Assembly: GCA_035511075.1 (NCBI GenBank)
Contig: DATKFW010000131.1
Coordinates: forward strand, 218,250-282,249
Length of the DNA: 64,000 nucleotides
Direction of reading: 5' to 3'
DNA from: DATAUD01 sp035511075
GTDB taxonomy: Bacteria; Verrucomicrobiota; Verrucomicrobiia; Limisphaerales; Palsa-1400
Shown: piece after piece, positions 1-9,678 of the stretch
Layout of the letters: every line of letters starts with the position of its first letter
Position numbering within the stretch: the stretch's first letter is position 1
Program-made: the position numbers and the translations under genes
Notes under the pieces: generated by a model
Database searches by the model: none
Told to the model about the DNA's origin: nothing
What the model saw: the letters and a program-made list of their open reading frames with translations, nothing else

Positions 1-1629
1 GCGCGCGCTTGCGGAAGTGACTTCCAATTTGCGAAATGAAGCCGCGCCCACGGAAAAATCCCCCGCAATCTCCACGGTGGGACGAAGATCGTTGAGCCAG
101 TCTTTGCCGCGATTGGTCCACGGCGGCAGCACCAGCCGGATTTGTGTGTTGACGGCGGGCGGCGTGCTCCAGGCAAATTCGGAAAGCCAGCTTTGGGCGG
201 CGGGTGTCAATAGCTGGGAGATTCTGTGGGGGTCGAAGTCGGTCGCCGCATGGAGACGCAGTTCGCGCGACTGGACATCGAGGTCCGCCCCGCCGCCCAA
301 TCGTCCGTCGTACAAACGGGCCTCCAGCTTCTCAATGGCCAGTTGCGGCGCGCGCCACTTCGCCTCCACCGACAGGCTGTCAAATCGCAATTGCGGGCTG
401 TGGATGTTGGTCGCCGCGATGCGGCACGAACACACGTAGGGCGAGAACCATGTCCAGATTCCCCAGGTCGCATCTGCTGGCGTTGGCGCGTCCGCCTGAC
501 CGGCCTTCAACGCCACGGAAAGCGCGCCGACCGACCCCCATCGCGATTCGGCCTCGGTGACGCGCAACCTCCCATCAAGGGCCACGGGACTGAAATTTGT
601 GGCTGCGAGCGCCGCCGTTCCGTCCCACCGGAAGCGCTTTGCGCGAACCCAGTCGGCGCCCGAGGCGGAATTCCATTTCCCCGCCACTTCCTCCCCGGCA
701 AGGTTCAGCGAGGCGTTAAACGGCGTCGAGGAATCGGGAAAAAAGGCCGCCGTCAACGATATGTTTGCGCCCGTTCCCCAGGGCGTCGTGATTCTGTCCG
801 CAAAGGCGCGCGCCTGCATGAATGGCCGCTTGACGGGGTCCAGCAAGTGCGCTGCCGCCGCGCGAAGTTGAAGTCCTTCGGCGCTCCCCCAGGGCGTTTC
901 CACGTCGGGCTCCAAAAGCATCACCTCGGCACGCAGGGTATTCATGTCGTTTCCGTCGGCGGAGAACTGGATATTCAGCCTGGCATTTTGGCCAAGATGC
1001 AACTGGTCGAGAATGTCCATCGCCGGCGCCGGTTGGCTTGGCTTGGCCACAAGCGGTGTCCCCTGCCACCGGCCAGGCAGTTTCCAATTGCGCATCGAGG
1101 CAAAGTTCGTGACTTCCCCGTCGATGCGGATCTTAAGCCCCCGAAACGAGGCCTCGAAATCGGTCAATTGGGCGAAATCATTGGGGGAAAACCGCATCAC
1201 GAGATGGACCTCGTACAGAGAGAGCGCCTGTCCAGAGGGCTGCGAACCCGGAAACCGCACCTGCCCGTTGAGAACCACCAGGGAATCCGCCTTGAGCCGT
1301 CGATGCAGAAGGGCGTTCCAATTCAACTTCAATTCAGTCAGGCCCGCGGAGAGCCGAGGGCCGGAGGATCGGTTGGTCGGGTTGAACGCGCCGTTTTCGA
1401 TCACAATGGCCGGTCCCCAGCCGAGGCGCGCGTCGGTGAACTGGGCCTCGTAACCGCGCTGCCGTATCTTCTCCAGCAAGGGCCGCTTGAGAAATTTGGG
1501 CAGCCCAACCAGATGAAGGTACGCCAACGCCGCGACGACCAAGAACAACGCAAACCACAGCGCGATGCGACACCATCGAAATACCGCGCGTCCTGCGAGA
1601 ACCCCCGTGCGTTGAGAAGACAAACCCAT
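1..1629 (-). CDS. AsmA-like envelope protein, N-terminal part (runs off left edge)
   Basis: The frame is open without a stop from an ATG at 1629 to the window edge, giving 543 residues and no C-terminus. Residues about 23-45 form one hydrophobic helix (ALWFALFLVVAALAYLHLVG). It is followed by KFLKRPLLEKIRQRGYEAQF, the layout of AsmA/TamB/YhdP-type proteins: an N-terminal membrane anchor followed by a long periplasmic beta-rich region. Such proteins are thought to move lipids or help outer-membrane assembly. The start lies one base after the stop of the DUF4340 gene, so it is the last visible gene of the ABC-exporter operon. Family assignment rests on architecture rather than a signature motif. 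A long antisense reading frame lies on the opposite strand in the same register and is a shadow. Confidence 0.7.
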   Translation of the reverse strand, partial: MGLSSQRTGVLAGRAVFRWCRIALWFALFLVVAALAYLHLVGLPKFLKRPLLEKIRQRGYEAQFTDARLGWGPAIVIENGAFNPTNRSSGPRLSAGLTELKLNWNALLHRRLKADSLVVLNGQVRFPGSQPSGQALSLYEVHLVMRFSPNDFAQLTDFEASFRGLKIRIDGEVTNFASMRNWKLPGRWQGTPLVAKPSQPAPAMDILDQLHLGQNARLNIQFSADGNDMNTLRAEVMLLEPDVETPWGSAEGLQLRAAAAHLLDPVKRPFMQARAFADRITTPWGTGANISLTAAFFPDSSTPFNASLNLAGEEVAGKWNSASGADWVRAKRFRWDGTAALAATNFSPVALDGRLRVTEAESRWGSVGALSVALKAGQADAPTPADATWGIWTWFSPYVCSCRIAATNIHSPQLRFDSLSVEAKWRAPQLAIEKLEARLYDGRLGGGADLDVQSRELRLHAATDFDPHRISQLLTPAAQSWLSEFAWSTPPAVNTQIRLVLPPWTNRGKDWLNDLRPTVEIAGDFSVGAASFRKLEVTSASAR

Positions 1630-1630
1630 T

Positions 1631-3463
1631 CTATGGATGATAGCGAAGTGCGGCGGGGATAGTCAGGTCAGGCTCCACGTAATTCTCGTATAGGTCCGCT
1701 GGAAATTCAAATATGAGCCGCTGCCCGTCCCGCACCACCGAGGCGTAAGGATGGGTGTACGGCGACCGTCCGCCGAAGTCGATGCGCAGGGTCTCGGTGC
1801 CCTTTGGGCGTTTGACTTGGAACTCAAGGTTGAAGTCGGCCTGGGCAAACCCAAAGCGTTGGAGAGAATCGTCGCCAATGCCATCCCAATAGATCGCGGT
1901 GAGTTCTCCGATTCGGTAGACACCTTCTTCGAATGAGGGCGAATTTATCAACGGCGGCCCGTGATAGCCCGGCGCGAACGTCCAATTGCCGTCCGGATCG
2001 CGCAGATACTTCCGGGTGGCGCCCAATTGATGAATCGTCACGCTGATCACGTTGCTGCTCTCGAAACTCCACACGCTCCGGTCCCGCATCTGCCAGGAAG
2101 CCTGCGGCAGCCGGTCGAACTCGTCGCGACCGATCGTATTGACAAAATCCTCGTCCGTCCGGCGTTCGAAGACCCGGCCGCTTTGATTCGTTCCAAATTC
2201 GAGATGGGCGGTCGCGTGGCCTCCCGCTTCCGGGCCGAACTGAATCGAATAGCGCAGTGCCGGGTGCCCCAGTCCGTATTCGGAGAAATCCGCGACCACC
2301 GTCTTTTCAATCGCCGTCGAAATGTTGGTCAGGGCCGCAAGCCACTCCACCATCAGCGTGGCGTCGGCGGGAAAATTCTGGCGCGCGTGGACTTCCCATT
2401 GCCCGTTTGTGGCTTTGCGCACGGAAAAGTCGTCCAGCCCATGCGTTTCAATCGATTCTATCCAGCCTGGAGAAAGGCTGATGAGATGTTGATCGAGGAA
2501 ATTGGTGTAGTCTGCCCGCCACGGGCGGAACGGCGCGCGAGCGAGCAGAACGACATTGCTCGGGTCCTGCCGCCGGGCGTAAGCCAGCGTGGGCAGATTG
2601 GTCGGGCTGGCGCCAATTTCCAAAACGGCCGCCAGAGCGGCGCCATTGGAAAGGACCAGCGTCAGGTCCGGCGTCTGGGGCGGGAATTGCAGACCGAACG
2701 CTTCCAAGTCCGCCTGCGGATCATCCGAGATGAAGGCGCTGACGTGCAAGAGCCGAAGTTGCTCAAGCAAATCATTGATCTTGCCGCTGTCGGCGCGCGC
2801 CTGCTCCGGGTGGGTCATATACCAGAGATGATTGGTGGCATCGCGTCGGAGGTCCAATTCCCTGCCCTCCGAGCGCGCCGCCAATTGATCGAAGGGAATC
2901 CCCGCGTTCAGAAATGAGACGTCGCGCCACTGGTTCTTGTCCTGCGGAATCAATTGCAGCAGGTCGGCGCCCGCAAGGCAAATAGCCGTGCTTCCGACAA
3001 CATTCAGAAAAACCTGGTCACTCATCGGGGAAAGTTCGCCGACCTCCAGGCGACGGTCCGTCCCCGCGCTTTGCAGCAGAATGGAAAACTGCGGCTGTGT
3101 GAAGCCGAATTGTTCCTGCGCGTCGGGACGGTCCCTGAGTTCCTGGTCGGTGATGCGGTCCTTCCATTCCAATTTCGCCAAGTTGTCAAGCAAAGCTTCA
3201 ATCCGATCGCTTTGCGCCGGATACAGGATCGGCTCGGTCAGGTGCCAGGCGCGCCCGCCCGGGCCGGCGCGCTGGGCGTGAATGGCGGGCCGGCCCCACG
3301 GCTGAATTTCGATGTTCGTGACGGTCGCCGGATCGAGTCCGGGCAGGACCCGGTGGTTGGCCTGGCGCAGGCGCTCCTGGCGGATCGGATGTTCCACCAG
3401 AACGATGAAAACGAAAACAACGGCCGCTGCTGTCAACAGAACCCATGTGGGTTTCCAATTCAT
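1631..3463 (-). CDS. DUF4340 domain-containing protein
   Basis: This 610-residue protein has one N-terminal membrane helix (residues about 6-23, WVLLTAAAVVFVFIVLVEH) and a long extracytoplasmic region. It carries repeated DUF4340-type blocks (I/V-x-x-I-x-I followed by predicted beta strands, and TNGQWEV-like strands). DUF4340 proteins are usually encoded beside Gld-type ABC exporters, as here. It starts with ATG at 3463, six bases after the GldG-like gene, and ends one base before the AsmA-like gene, which indicates co-transcription. A structural or substrate-binding role on the outer face of the membrane is inferred; no catalytic motif is visible. Confidence 0.8.
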   Translation of the reverse strand: MNWKPTWVLLTAAAVVFVFIVLVEHPIRQERLRQANHRVLPGLDPATVTNIEIQPWGRPAIHAQRAGPGGRAWHLTEPILYPAQSDRIEALLDNLAKLEWKDRITDQELRDRPDAQEQFGFTQPQFSILLQSAGTDRRLEVGELSPMSDQVFLNVVGSTAICLAGADLLQLIPQDKNQWRDVSFLNAGIPFDQLAARSEGRELDLRRDATNHLWYMTHPEQARADSGKINDLLEQLRLLHVSAFISDDPQADLEAFGLQFPPQTPDLTLVLSNGAALAAVLEIGASPTNLPTLAYARRQDPSNVVLLARAPFRPWRADYTNFLDQHLISLSPGWIESIETHGLDDFSVRKATNGQWEVHARQNFPADATLMVEWLAALTNISTAIEKTVVADFSEYGLGHPALRYSIQFGPEAGGHATAHLEFGTNQSGRVFERRTDEDFVNTIGRDEFDRLPQASWQMRDRSVWSFESSNVISVTIHQLGATRKYLRDPDGNWTFAPGYHGPPLINSPSFEEGVYRIGELTAIYWDGIGDDSLQRFGFAQADFNLEFQVKRPKGTETLRIDFGGRSPYTHPYASVVRDGQRLIFEFPADLYENYVEPDLTIPAALRYHP

Positions 3464-3469
3464 GCCGCC

Positions 3470-4972
3470 TCATCTCCGTCGCCGCAGCCAGACCAGCGCC
3501 CCAAGTGCCAAAACACCGCCGGGCATCGCCGCCAGGAACAGCCATTGCACCGTTGTGGTCTGCGAGCGGGTCATGTACAGCCTGTATTCCGAAATCGGCT
3601 GCGGCCCCAGGCCAGCAAGCAGGATTTGCGGCCGGTCCAGGAGCCAGGTCAACGCCAGTCCGGCGAAATAGCGGTTGCCGGACACGCTGTCGATGACCTG
3701 GTCATCCAAAAAATCCGAATCGCCGGCCACCACGATGCGCGTGCCTCCCGCGCGCGGCGAACTGACCCCGTTGATAACGCCTTGTTCCACAGCGGCAAGA
3801 AGCGGATAGACTCCCATCCGTTTTCCTTCATCGACCCCGTTGGTGCTGGTCAAAGCCAGATAGCTCACTTCCGGCGCGCCCGGCACTTTGCTCTCCTGCG
3901 CGATCTTATAAACAGGCCGGGGCACAACCATGAGCACCGACAACTGTTCGCTGGCCAACGGGTTGACGATGGGATGCGGCACCCAGTGGGCGGTGAAAAA
4001 GGTGTAGCCGTCGTAATTATACGCCGGGTTCGTATCCACGACCCGGTTGGTGGCCACCAGAACGCCCCATTGCGCCAGGACCTGCTCCAGGCCGGATTGG
4101 GCGGTCAGCAATGCCAACAAGCGTCCGCCTTGTTTCAAGTACGCCCCAATTTTGTCCAGTTCCTCCGGCGGAATTTGCCCCTCATGCGCGCCGGCGGCGA
4201 TGATGAGCAACTGGCAGTCCGCCGGGATGCAATTGGTTCCTTGCAACGAGAGCCGGCCCCAATCGCAGTCGAGTTCCTTCCTCAAGATCGCACCCATCTT
4301 GGAGTAACCGGTCGGGCCCAGCTTGGAGTCCTCGCCGCGCGGATCACCCGGATTGTTCTCGCCGTGCCCGTAGAGGAAATAAGCCTTGAGCGTCTGCGGG
4401 TAGCTCACCGCGTAAATGTCGCCCGTGAAATACATCTCGCCCTTAAACGCGCTTCGCCGGACATATTGGCTGCGGCCTTGCAATAGATCGCTGAAATCGT
4501 AGTCAGCCAGCTCCTTGGCAAAGATGAGTTTCGAGTGGCCATTGCTCTCAAAGAGCACAAAATCCTTCTGTTGCAGCCCAACCAGGCTGTTGGTGGCGAG
4601 CAATTCCTTGGCCGCCCCGACATTTCGCGTGTAATCCAGCGTCTTGATGTGGATGCGCCGGGGATTGGCGTTGTGGTATTCCGCCAGCAGGGATTTTGTC
4701 AGTTGATAGATTTCCGGGTTTTCGCCACTGGGCTGGAAAAAAATCGTGATGTCCACGTCATTGGTCAGACTGTCCAGCACTCGCAACGTTTGTTTGGACA
4801 ATTGGAACGCTGCGTCCCGCGACCACTGGTAGCGTTTGAAGTAGCCGGCGGCCAGGTAATTGGCCATCACCACCAGCGCCAGCACAGCCACGATCGCAAG
4901 GAATGTGTTCAAGCCGATCGCCCAGCGGCGCATGCGGGAAAAACTTGGTGCGGAGTGTTCGGGCTGAGGCAT
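3470..4972 (-). CDS. GldG-family ABC transporter auxiliary protein
   Basis: About 500 residues. There is a TM helix near residues 22-45 (LNTFLAIVAVLALVVMANYL), a large periplasmic part with the GldG/ABC-transport-auxiliary fold (DVDITIFF, RIHIKTLDY, DFVLFESNGH, LIIAAGAHEG), and a second helix at the C-terminus (LFLAAMPGGVLALGALVWLR) followed by RRRR. This matches GldG of the Gld exporter and the IFT52/GldG superfamily. An upstream alternative start at 4996 would overlap the permease gene. The ATG at 4972 leaves a 1-base gap after the permease stop and is preferred. It probably forms a membrane complex with the next two genes upstream; the substrate is unknown. Confidence 0.8.
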   Translation of the reverse strand: MPQPEHSAPSFSRMRRWAIGLNTFLAIVAVLALVVMANYLAAGYFKRYQWSRDAAFQLSKQTLRVLDSLTNDVDITIFFQPSGENPEIYQLTKSLLAEYHNANPRRIHIKTLDYTRNVGAAKELLATNSLVGLQQKDFVLFESNGHSKLIFAKELADYDFSDLLQGRSQYVRRSAFKGEMYFTGDIYAVSYPQTLKAYFLYGHGENNPGDPRGEDSKLGPTGYSKMGAILRKELDCDWGRLSLQGTNCIPADCQLLIIAAGAHEGQIPPEELDKIGAYLKQGGRLLALLTAQSGLEQVLAQWGVLVATNRVVDTNPAYNYDGYTFFTAHWVPHPIVNPLASEQLSVLMVVPRPVYKIAQESKVPGAPEVSYLALTSTNGVDEGKRMGVYPLLAAVEQGVINGVSSPRAGGTRIVVAGDSDFLDDQVIDSVSGNRYFAGLALTWLLDRPQILLAGLGPQPISEYRLYMTRSQTTTVQWLFLAAMPGGVLALGALVWLRRRR

Positions 4973-4973
4973 T

Positions 4974-5723
4974 TTATTTCCACCGCCGGCTTTCAATCAC
5001 GCGGTAAGCCAGGAACAAAAAGAAAACGCTCGACGTCACATAGAATACGACATAGCGGGTGTCCACCACGCCGCGCGCGAACTCCTTCATCTGTTCCAGG
5101 ATGCAAATCGAGTTCAGCGCCTGCACCTGCCAGGTCTGTTCCAGGGCCATCGGGTCGGCCAGATAACTGGCCAGAAAAAACGCCAGCCCGATTGCAAAGC
5201 TGACCATCGCCGCCACGATCTGGCTTCGCGTCAGCGCCGAGGCAAAACAACCGATCGACATGTAAAGAGACCCCAACAGGAAAATCCCCAAAAACATGCT
5301 CCCCAGGGTGCCTGGGTCCAGCATATTCGAGCCCCGGCTGAAGTAGTGCAAAATCAGGATGCAGGCCAGCAACGGAAGCCACATGACCATGTAAAAAATC
5401 AGAGCGGAGGTAAACTTCGCCAGCACCACCGTGGCGTCCCCTACCGGCGCCGTCATCAGCGTCTCAAACGTTCCGGAGTACTTCTCCAGGGCCAGCAGCC
5501 GCATCGTGATCATCGGCGCCGAAAAAAGCACGATCAGCCAGTAGCACAGGCTCAAAAAAATCTCCGTGATCGGCAGCGCCGTCGATTCTCCCTTCAATTG
5601 GTGCAGCAGGATGACAAAGCTCAGGCCCGTCAAAAAGACCGCCCCAGCTATGACAATGTAACCGATCCACGAATAAAAGAAGCTTCCCAGCTCACGCCGG
5701 GTCAGCGTCAAATAAGCCTGCAT
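4974..5723 (-). CDS. ABC-2 type permease (GldF-like)
   Basis: The 249-residue protein has about six hydrophobic helices, for example IGYIVIAGAVFLTGLSFVIL, YWLIVLFSAPMITMRLLA and a C-terminal YVVFYVTSSVFFLFLAYRVI. It contains the ABC-2 permease segment around MRLLALEKYSGTFETLMTAP. This fits the GldF/CcmB-like permease class. Its ATG overlaps the ATPase stop by one base (TAATG), the sign of translational coupling. With the ATPase it would form the transport core of the Gld-like exporter. In gliding Bacteroidetes this transporter supports motility. Related transporters occur in non-gliding bacteria, so motility should not be inferred from these genes alone. Confidence 0.85.
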   Translation of the reverse strand: MQAYLTLTRRELGSFFYSWIGYIVIAGAVFLTGLSFVILLHQLKGESTALPITEIFLSLCYWLIVLFSAPMITMRLLALEKYSGTFETLMTAPVGDATVVLAKFTSALIFYMVMWLPLLACILILHYFSRGSNMLDPGTLGSMFLGIFLLGSLYMSIGCFASALTRSQIVAAMVSFAIGLAFFLASYLADPMALEQTWQVQALNSICILEQMKEFARGVVDTRYVVFYVTSSVFFLFLAYRVIESRRWK

Positions 5724-6676
5724 TAGAACGACTCTTCCTCACTTTCCGGCCGGGTCAGCCGAATATAGACATCCTCCAGGGAATGCCGCAATCGGAACAA
5801 TTCCCGCAGTTTCCAATCGTGTTCCCGCACCAGCGCAAAAATCTTCGGGCGCAAGTCCTCGCCTCCAACGGCCGTCAACGAGCAACGGTGATAGTTCCCC
5901 TCGGCGGGGGCGATGTTGAAATGGGCGACCTCCGGCATCCCCTCCCAGCAGGTCCGCAACTCTTCCAGCGGCGCCGCGATCTCCGCAATGACGTGACCGC
6001 TTCGGCCCATCGACTTTTCCAGGTTTTCCGGCGTGTCCGCCGCGAGGATCCGGCCTTCCCGCATGATCATCACCCGGTTGCAGGTCAGCTCCACCTCCGG
6101 CAGAATATGGCTCGAAATGAGCACCGTGTGCCGGCGCCCCAGCTCTTTGATCAATTGCCGCACCACACGGATCTGGCTCGGGTCCAGCCCGATCGTCGGC
6201 TCGTCCAGAATGATCAGTTCCGGCTCATGCACCAGCGCGTCGGCGAGCCCAACCCGCTGCCGATACCCCTTGGAAAGTTGTCCAATAATTCTCCTGGCAA
6301 CGTCACCCAGTCCGCATTGGGCGATGACCGCATCGACCCGCTGACGCGTGCGGCTACGGCCAAGCCCTTTGAGCCGCGCCCGGAATCTCAAATACTCGCG
6401 CACCCTCATGTCGAAATGCAACGGATTGTTCTCCGGCATGTAACCGATACGTCGGCGCACCTCGTCAGCTTGCGAAAAAACATCCAACCCGGCAACCCGC
6501 GCCGTGCCGGAGGTGGCGGGTATGAAACAGGAAAGGATCCGCATGGTCGTGCTTTTGCCCGCGCCGTTTGGCCCCAGCAACCCGACAATCTCGCCCTGGT
6601 TGACCTCGAAGGAGATATCCGCCACCGCGGTATTGCCCGCGTAGCGCTTGGTCAGATTTGAAACTTCAATCATCAT
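5723..6676 (-). CDS. ABC transporter ATP-binding protein (GldA-like)
   Basis: The 317-residue ATPase has all nucleotide-binding motifs: Walker A GPNGAGKST (about 35-43), signature LSKGYRQRV in the form typical of ABC-2 exporters, and Walker B LIILDEPTIGLDP followed by the H-loop region SSHILPE. A C-terminal extension of about 80 residues (IAEIAAPLEEL onward) is common in GldA/DrrA/CcmA-type ATPases. Two adjacent ATG codons stand at the start, and either could be used. It is the first gene of the five-gene run ending at the left edge. Only 19 bases separate it from the upstream protease gene, so read-through from the protease is possible. Confidence 0.9.
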   Translation of the reverse strand: MMIEVSNLTKRYAGNTAVADISFEVNQGEIVGLLGPNGAGKSTTMRILSCFIPATSGTARVAGLDVFSQADEVRRRIGYMPENNPLHFDMRVREYLRFRARLKGLGRSRTRQRVDAVIAQCGLGDVARRIIGQLSKGYRQRVGLADALVHEPELIILDEPTIGLDPSQIRVVRQLIKELGRRHTVLISSHILPEVELTCNRVMIMREGRILAADTPENLEKSMGRSGHVIAEIAAPLEELRTCWEGMPEVAHFNIAPAEGNYHRCSLTAVGGEDLRPKIFALVREHDWKLRELFRLRHSLEDVYIRLTRPESEEESF

Positions 6677-6695
6677 GGCGATCAGAATCCCGATT

Positions 6696-8057
6696 CTACC
6701 TGAGCCTAACCTCTGTCTCTCCCTGTTGATACCCCAAAATCACATTGCCGCGGGTGCGCGGCACGAGGACCGCCAGTTGCGCCGACGCTCCGATCTTCAT
6801 ATCTGCCAACGCCCAAAACGCATCCAGATAATTCCGCACCGGATGGTTGCCAATCCCGTTAACGACAAAATATTCCTGAAGCGATGCCTTTTCGGCCGGA
6901 CCGCCCTTCTCCACGCGGGAAACCAACAGCCCGGACTCCACTCCGCCCAGGTTCCCAAGGCCGAGTTGCGACACCAGGTCGCCGGTCAATTCCTGCAAAT
7001 CCACGCCAAGCCGCTCCCGAAACAACTCCGCAAACGGAAGCATCCGAACATGAACGTCTTGAACTTCTCCCTCGCGCGCCACCGTCAGATCGAAGGTCAT
7101 TTTCGGACTGTCGCGCAAAGTCCGGTTGAACTCGATGTAGTCGCCCGCCGGCTTGCCGTTGACCGACATGATGTCATCGCCGATTTTTAATCCCGCTTGT
7201 TCGGCGGGGCTTTCGGGGTCGACCTTTTTAATCACCAACGGCGGCGTCACGCTCACGTGCGCCCCGAACCAGCGCGAGGCGGTCTCCGGATTAAAAACAT
7301 CGGCCAGCGCCTCCCGCACATCGGTAACTGGGATCGCAAAACCAATCCCCTGCGCCCCTTGGTAGACTGCGACGTTGATTCCAATGAGATCGCCTCGCAA
7401 ATCCACCAGCGGGCCGCCGCTGTTGCCGGGATTGATCGAGGCGTCGGTTTGCAGCCAGTTTTCCATTCGTAACTCCTCGTTCTCTTTCGGCACCGCCCGC
7501 CGTTTGGAACTGAGGATGCCTTTGCTGACAGATTCCCCCAAACCGAAAGGATTGCCCAGCGCCACCACCGTCTCGCCCAGCAACAGATCGTCATCCCGGG
7601 CGAATCTGATGGCCTTAAACTTTTCCCCGGTCTTCTTGGGAATGATCTTCAGCAACGCCACGTCAATCGTCGTGGTCCCCACGTACACTGGCTGCACGTC
7701 ATAAACCCCGCCCCCGGCCGCGTCCGAGAGCTTCACCTGGATGCGATTGGCGCGTTTGACCACGTGAAGGTTCGTCAATAGATAGCCGTCGTCTGAAATG
7801 ATGACGCCCGAGCCGAGCGAACTGCGCACCTCCGGCCGGCTTGGATATCCATAGAAACGCCTCCATAACTCATCATAAATGTCACGCGACTCCACGATGC
7901 TTTCCGTCGCCACATTGACCACCGACGGCATCACATCCTCCACGACCTGCACGACCGCATCCCGGCGAATGTCGGTCGTGGCATGGAGCGCGGGCACCCC
8001 CGCTAAAACCGACAACGCCACCCACAGGCAAATGGCATGGATTCTTTGATTCGTCAT
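6696..8057 (-). CDS. HtrA/DegP-like serine protease with PDZ domains
   Basis: This 453-residue exported S1C protease has a signal peptide (ICLWVALSVLAGVPALHA). The trypsin-like domain shows the catalytic His in LLTNLHVV, Asp in TTIDVALLKI and Ser in PGNSGGPLVD. Two PDZ regions follow: the first around residues 250-330 (ESPAEQAGLKIGDDIMSVNG), the second in the C-terminal third (SRVEKGGPAEKASL). Such enzymes degrade or refold damaged envelope proteins. All three catalytic residues are intact. The ATG at 8057 is the only sensible start with the signal peptide. It is transcribed divergently from dapL. Confidence 0.9.
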   Translation of the reverse strand: MTNQRIHAICLWVALSVLAGVPALHATTDIRRDAVVQVVEDVMPSVVNVATESIVESRDIYDELWRRFYGYPSRPEVRSSLGSGVIISDDGYLLTNLHVVKRANRIQVKLSDAAGGGVYDVQPVYVGTTTIDVALLKIIPKKTGEKFKAIRFARDDDLLLGETVVALGNPFGLGESVSKGILSSKRRAVPKENEELRMENWLQTDASINPGNSGGPLVDLRGDLIGINVAVYQGAQGIGFAIPVTDVREALADVFNPETASRWFGAHVSVTPPLVIKKVDPESPAEQAGLKIGDDIMSVNGKPAGDYIEFNRTLRDSPKMTFDLTVAREGEVQDVHVRMLPFAELFRERLGVDLQELTGDLVSQLGLGNLGGVESGLLVSRVEKGGPAEKASLQEYFVVNGIGNHPVRNYLDAFWALADMKIGASAQLAVLVPRTRGNVILGYQQGETEVRLR

Positions 8058-8332
8058 AGTGCTGACGGGCCCGCGTTAAGATTCATTCATCGGGGTCTGC
8101 GTCGTCTGCCGCTAAGTTTGCGAAAACCCATCCCGAAAAGCAATGCAATGCCTGCCTGATATTTCTTTTCGGCGCCCCTCATCCTGACTTCCCCATGCGG
8201 GAGGGAGAGCAATCGCATATTGACGGTCCTCCGGATGTGTGTCCGACAAATCCAGCCGCGCGAATTTCAGAAGGACGTCGCCGTACTGGGTATTGTTTAG
8301 GCCCGGGCAATCCGTTAGTTTTCGCGTTCGTT
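8058..8332. other. intergenic region between divergent protease and dapL genes
   Basis: This 275-base stretch lies between two divergent starts and must hold both promoters. The dapL frame is open further upstream, to a possible start at 8195, but those 46 residues have no family character. The ATG at 8333 begins the conserved DapL N-terminus, so the extension is read as leader DNA. No clear operator or strong -35/-10 pair stands out. Confidence 0.5.
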
Positions 8333-9577
8333 ATGTCTGACTCTTATTTGCAGAATTTATTCGCCGATCGCATTGGCGGGAAAAACTTCGGGAAATCGAC
8401 CGCGATCTATAAGTTCGAAAAAATCAAGCGCGCCAAACGCGCCGCGCTTGCCTCCCATCCGGGCGCTGAAATCCTCGACCTCGGCGTGGGCGAGCCGGAC
8501 GAGCCGGCCTTTCCCGAAGTGGTCGCCAGGCTGGCCGAGGAGGCCCGCAAATCGGAGAATCGCGGCTACGCCGACAATGGGGACGAAATTCTCAAGCAGG
8601 CTGCCGCCCGTTACATGGAGCGCGTTTGCGGCGTCGCCGGCATCGACCCCGAAACGGAGGTTGTGCATTCCATTGGCAGCAAGGCGGCCCTCTCGATCTT
8701 GCCGGCCGCTCTCGTCAATCCCGGTGATTACGTGTTGATGACGACCCCGGGTTACCCGGTTTTTGGGACGCACGCGAAATATTACGGCGGTTTGGTCCAT
8801 CCGCTCCCGTTGTTGGAGACCAACGGTTTCTTGCCGGACCTGGATTCGGTTCCTGCGGACGTGTTGCGCAAGGCCAAGGCCCTGGTGCTTAACTATCCTA
8901 ATAACCCGACAGGCGCGAACGCCACGCCCGAATTCTTCACGAAGGTTGTGGCTTTCGCGGAGAAGAACCGGATTGCAGTGATTCATGATGCCGCGTACAC
9001 CGCGCTGGTCTTTGAAGGCAAACCGCTGAGCTTTCTGGCGACCCCCGGCGCGCGGCAAGTTGGCGTCGAACTGCATTCGGCCAGCAAGAGTTTCAACATG
9101 ACGGGGTGGAGGTGCGGATTTGTGGCCGGCAACGCCCGGCTTGTGCGCGCTTACGCCGATATCAAAGACAACACCGATTCCGGCCAGTTTTTGGCCATCC
9201 AGCACGCGGCGGCGTACGGATTCGGCCATCCGGAAATCACGGAGAAAATCGCCGCCAAATATTCACGGCGGATGGCCGGGTTGGTGGAGGTCCTTAAGAA
9301 ATCCGGATTTGCCGCCGTCAAACCGAAAGGTTCATTTTTCCTCTACGTCAAAGCTCCAAAAAGCGCCTCCGGCAAAGGCGGCGAATGGAAATTTGACAAC
9401 GCGGAGGCCTGTTCTCAATGGCTCATCACCGACAAATTCATCTCCACTGTCCCGTGGGACGACGCTGGCGCTTACCTGCGCTGGAGCGTCACCTTTTCCG
9501 CCGCCGACCTGGCCGATGAGCAACGCGTCCTCAACGAAATTCGCGCGCGTCTCAGCGACGTGACGTTCGCCTTTTAG
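8333..9577 (+). CDS. dapL: LL-diaminopimelate aminotransferase
   Basis: This 414-residue PLP fold-type I aminotransferase starts with the DapL-type N-terminus (YLQNLFADRIGGKNFGK). It has the conserved ILDLGVGEPDEPA near residue 55, LNYPNNPTGA near 190 and the PLP-lysine site HSASKSFNMTGWRCGF near 250. DapL converts tetrahydrodipicolinate and glutamate directly to LL-diaminopimelate, a short route to lysine and peptidoglycan used by Verrucomicrobiota, Chlamydiae, cyanobacteria and plants. The length matches the family (about 410). It is monocistronic: divergent from the protease and followed by an intrinsic terminator. Confidence 0.9.
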   Translation: MSDSYLQNLFADRIGGKNFGKSTAIYKFEKIKRAKRAALASHPGAEILDLGVGEPDEPAFPEVVARLAEEARKSENRGYADNGDEILKQAAARYMERVCGVAGIDPETEVVHSIGSKAALSILPAALVNPGDYVLMTTPGYPVFGTHAKYYGGLVHPLPLLETNGFLPDLDSVPADVLRKAKALVLNYPNNPTGANATPEFFTKVVAFAEKNRIAVIHDAAYTALVFEGKPLSFLATPGARQVGVELHSASKSFNMTGWRCGFVAGNARLVRAYADIKDNTDSGQFLAIQHAAAYGFGHPEITEKIAAKYSRRMAGLVEVLKKSGFAAVKPKGSFFLYVKAPKSASGKGGEWKFDNAEACSQWLITDKFISTVPWDDAGAYLRWSVTFSAADLADEQRVLNEIRARLSDVTFAF

Positions 9578-9678
9578 TCAACCGAATCGGGGTTTCCACG
9601 AGGAAATAAAACGGATGATGCCCGATTGAAAGGAATTTCGGAGAAATTTATAGTGGCATCGTTGTTTGGGGGGATAGC

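Noticed and set aside
226..1662. 478-residue open frame on the plus strand
   Set aside because: It is the antisense of the AsmA-like gene in the same codon register. Its product is Arg/Gln/His-rich with no domain, while the minus strand has a clear membrane helix and start.
8195..8332. 46-residue N-terminal extension of DapL
   Set aside because: The family begins at the ATG at 8333. The upstream residues have no conserved features and cover the promoter region.
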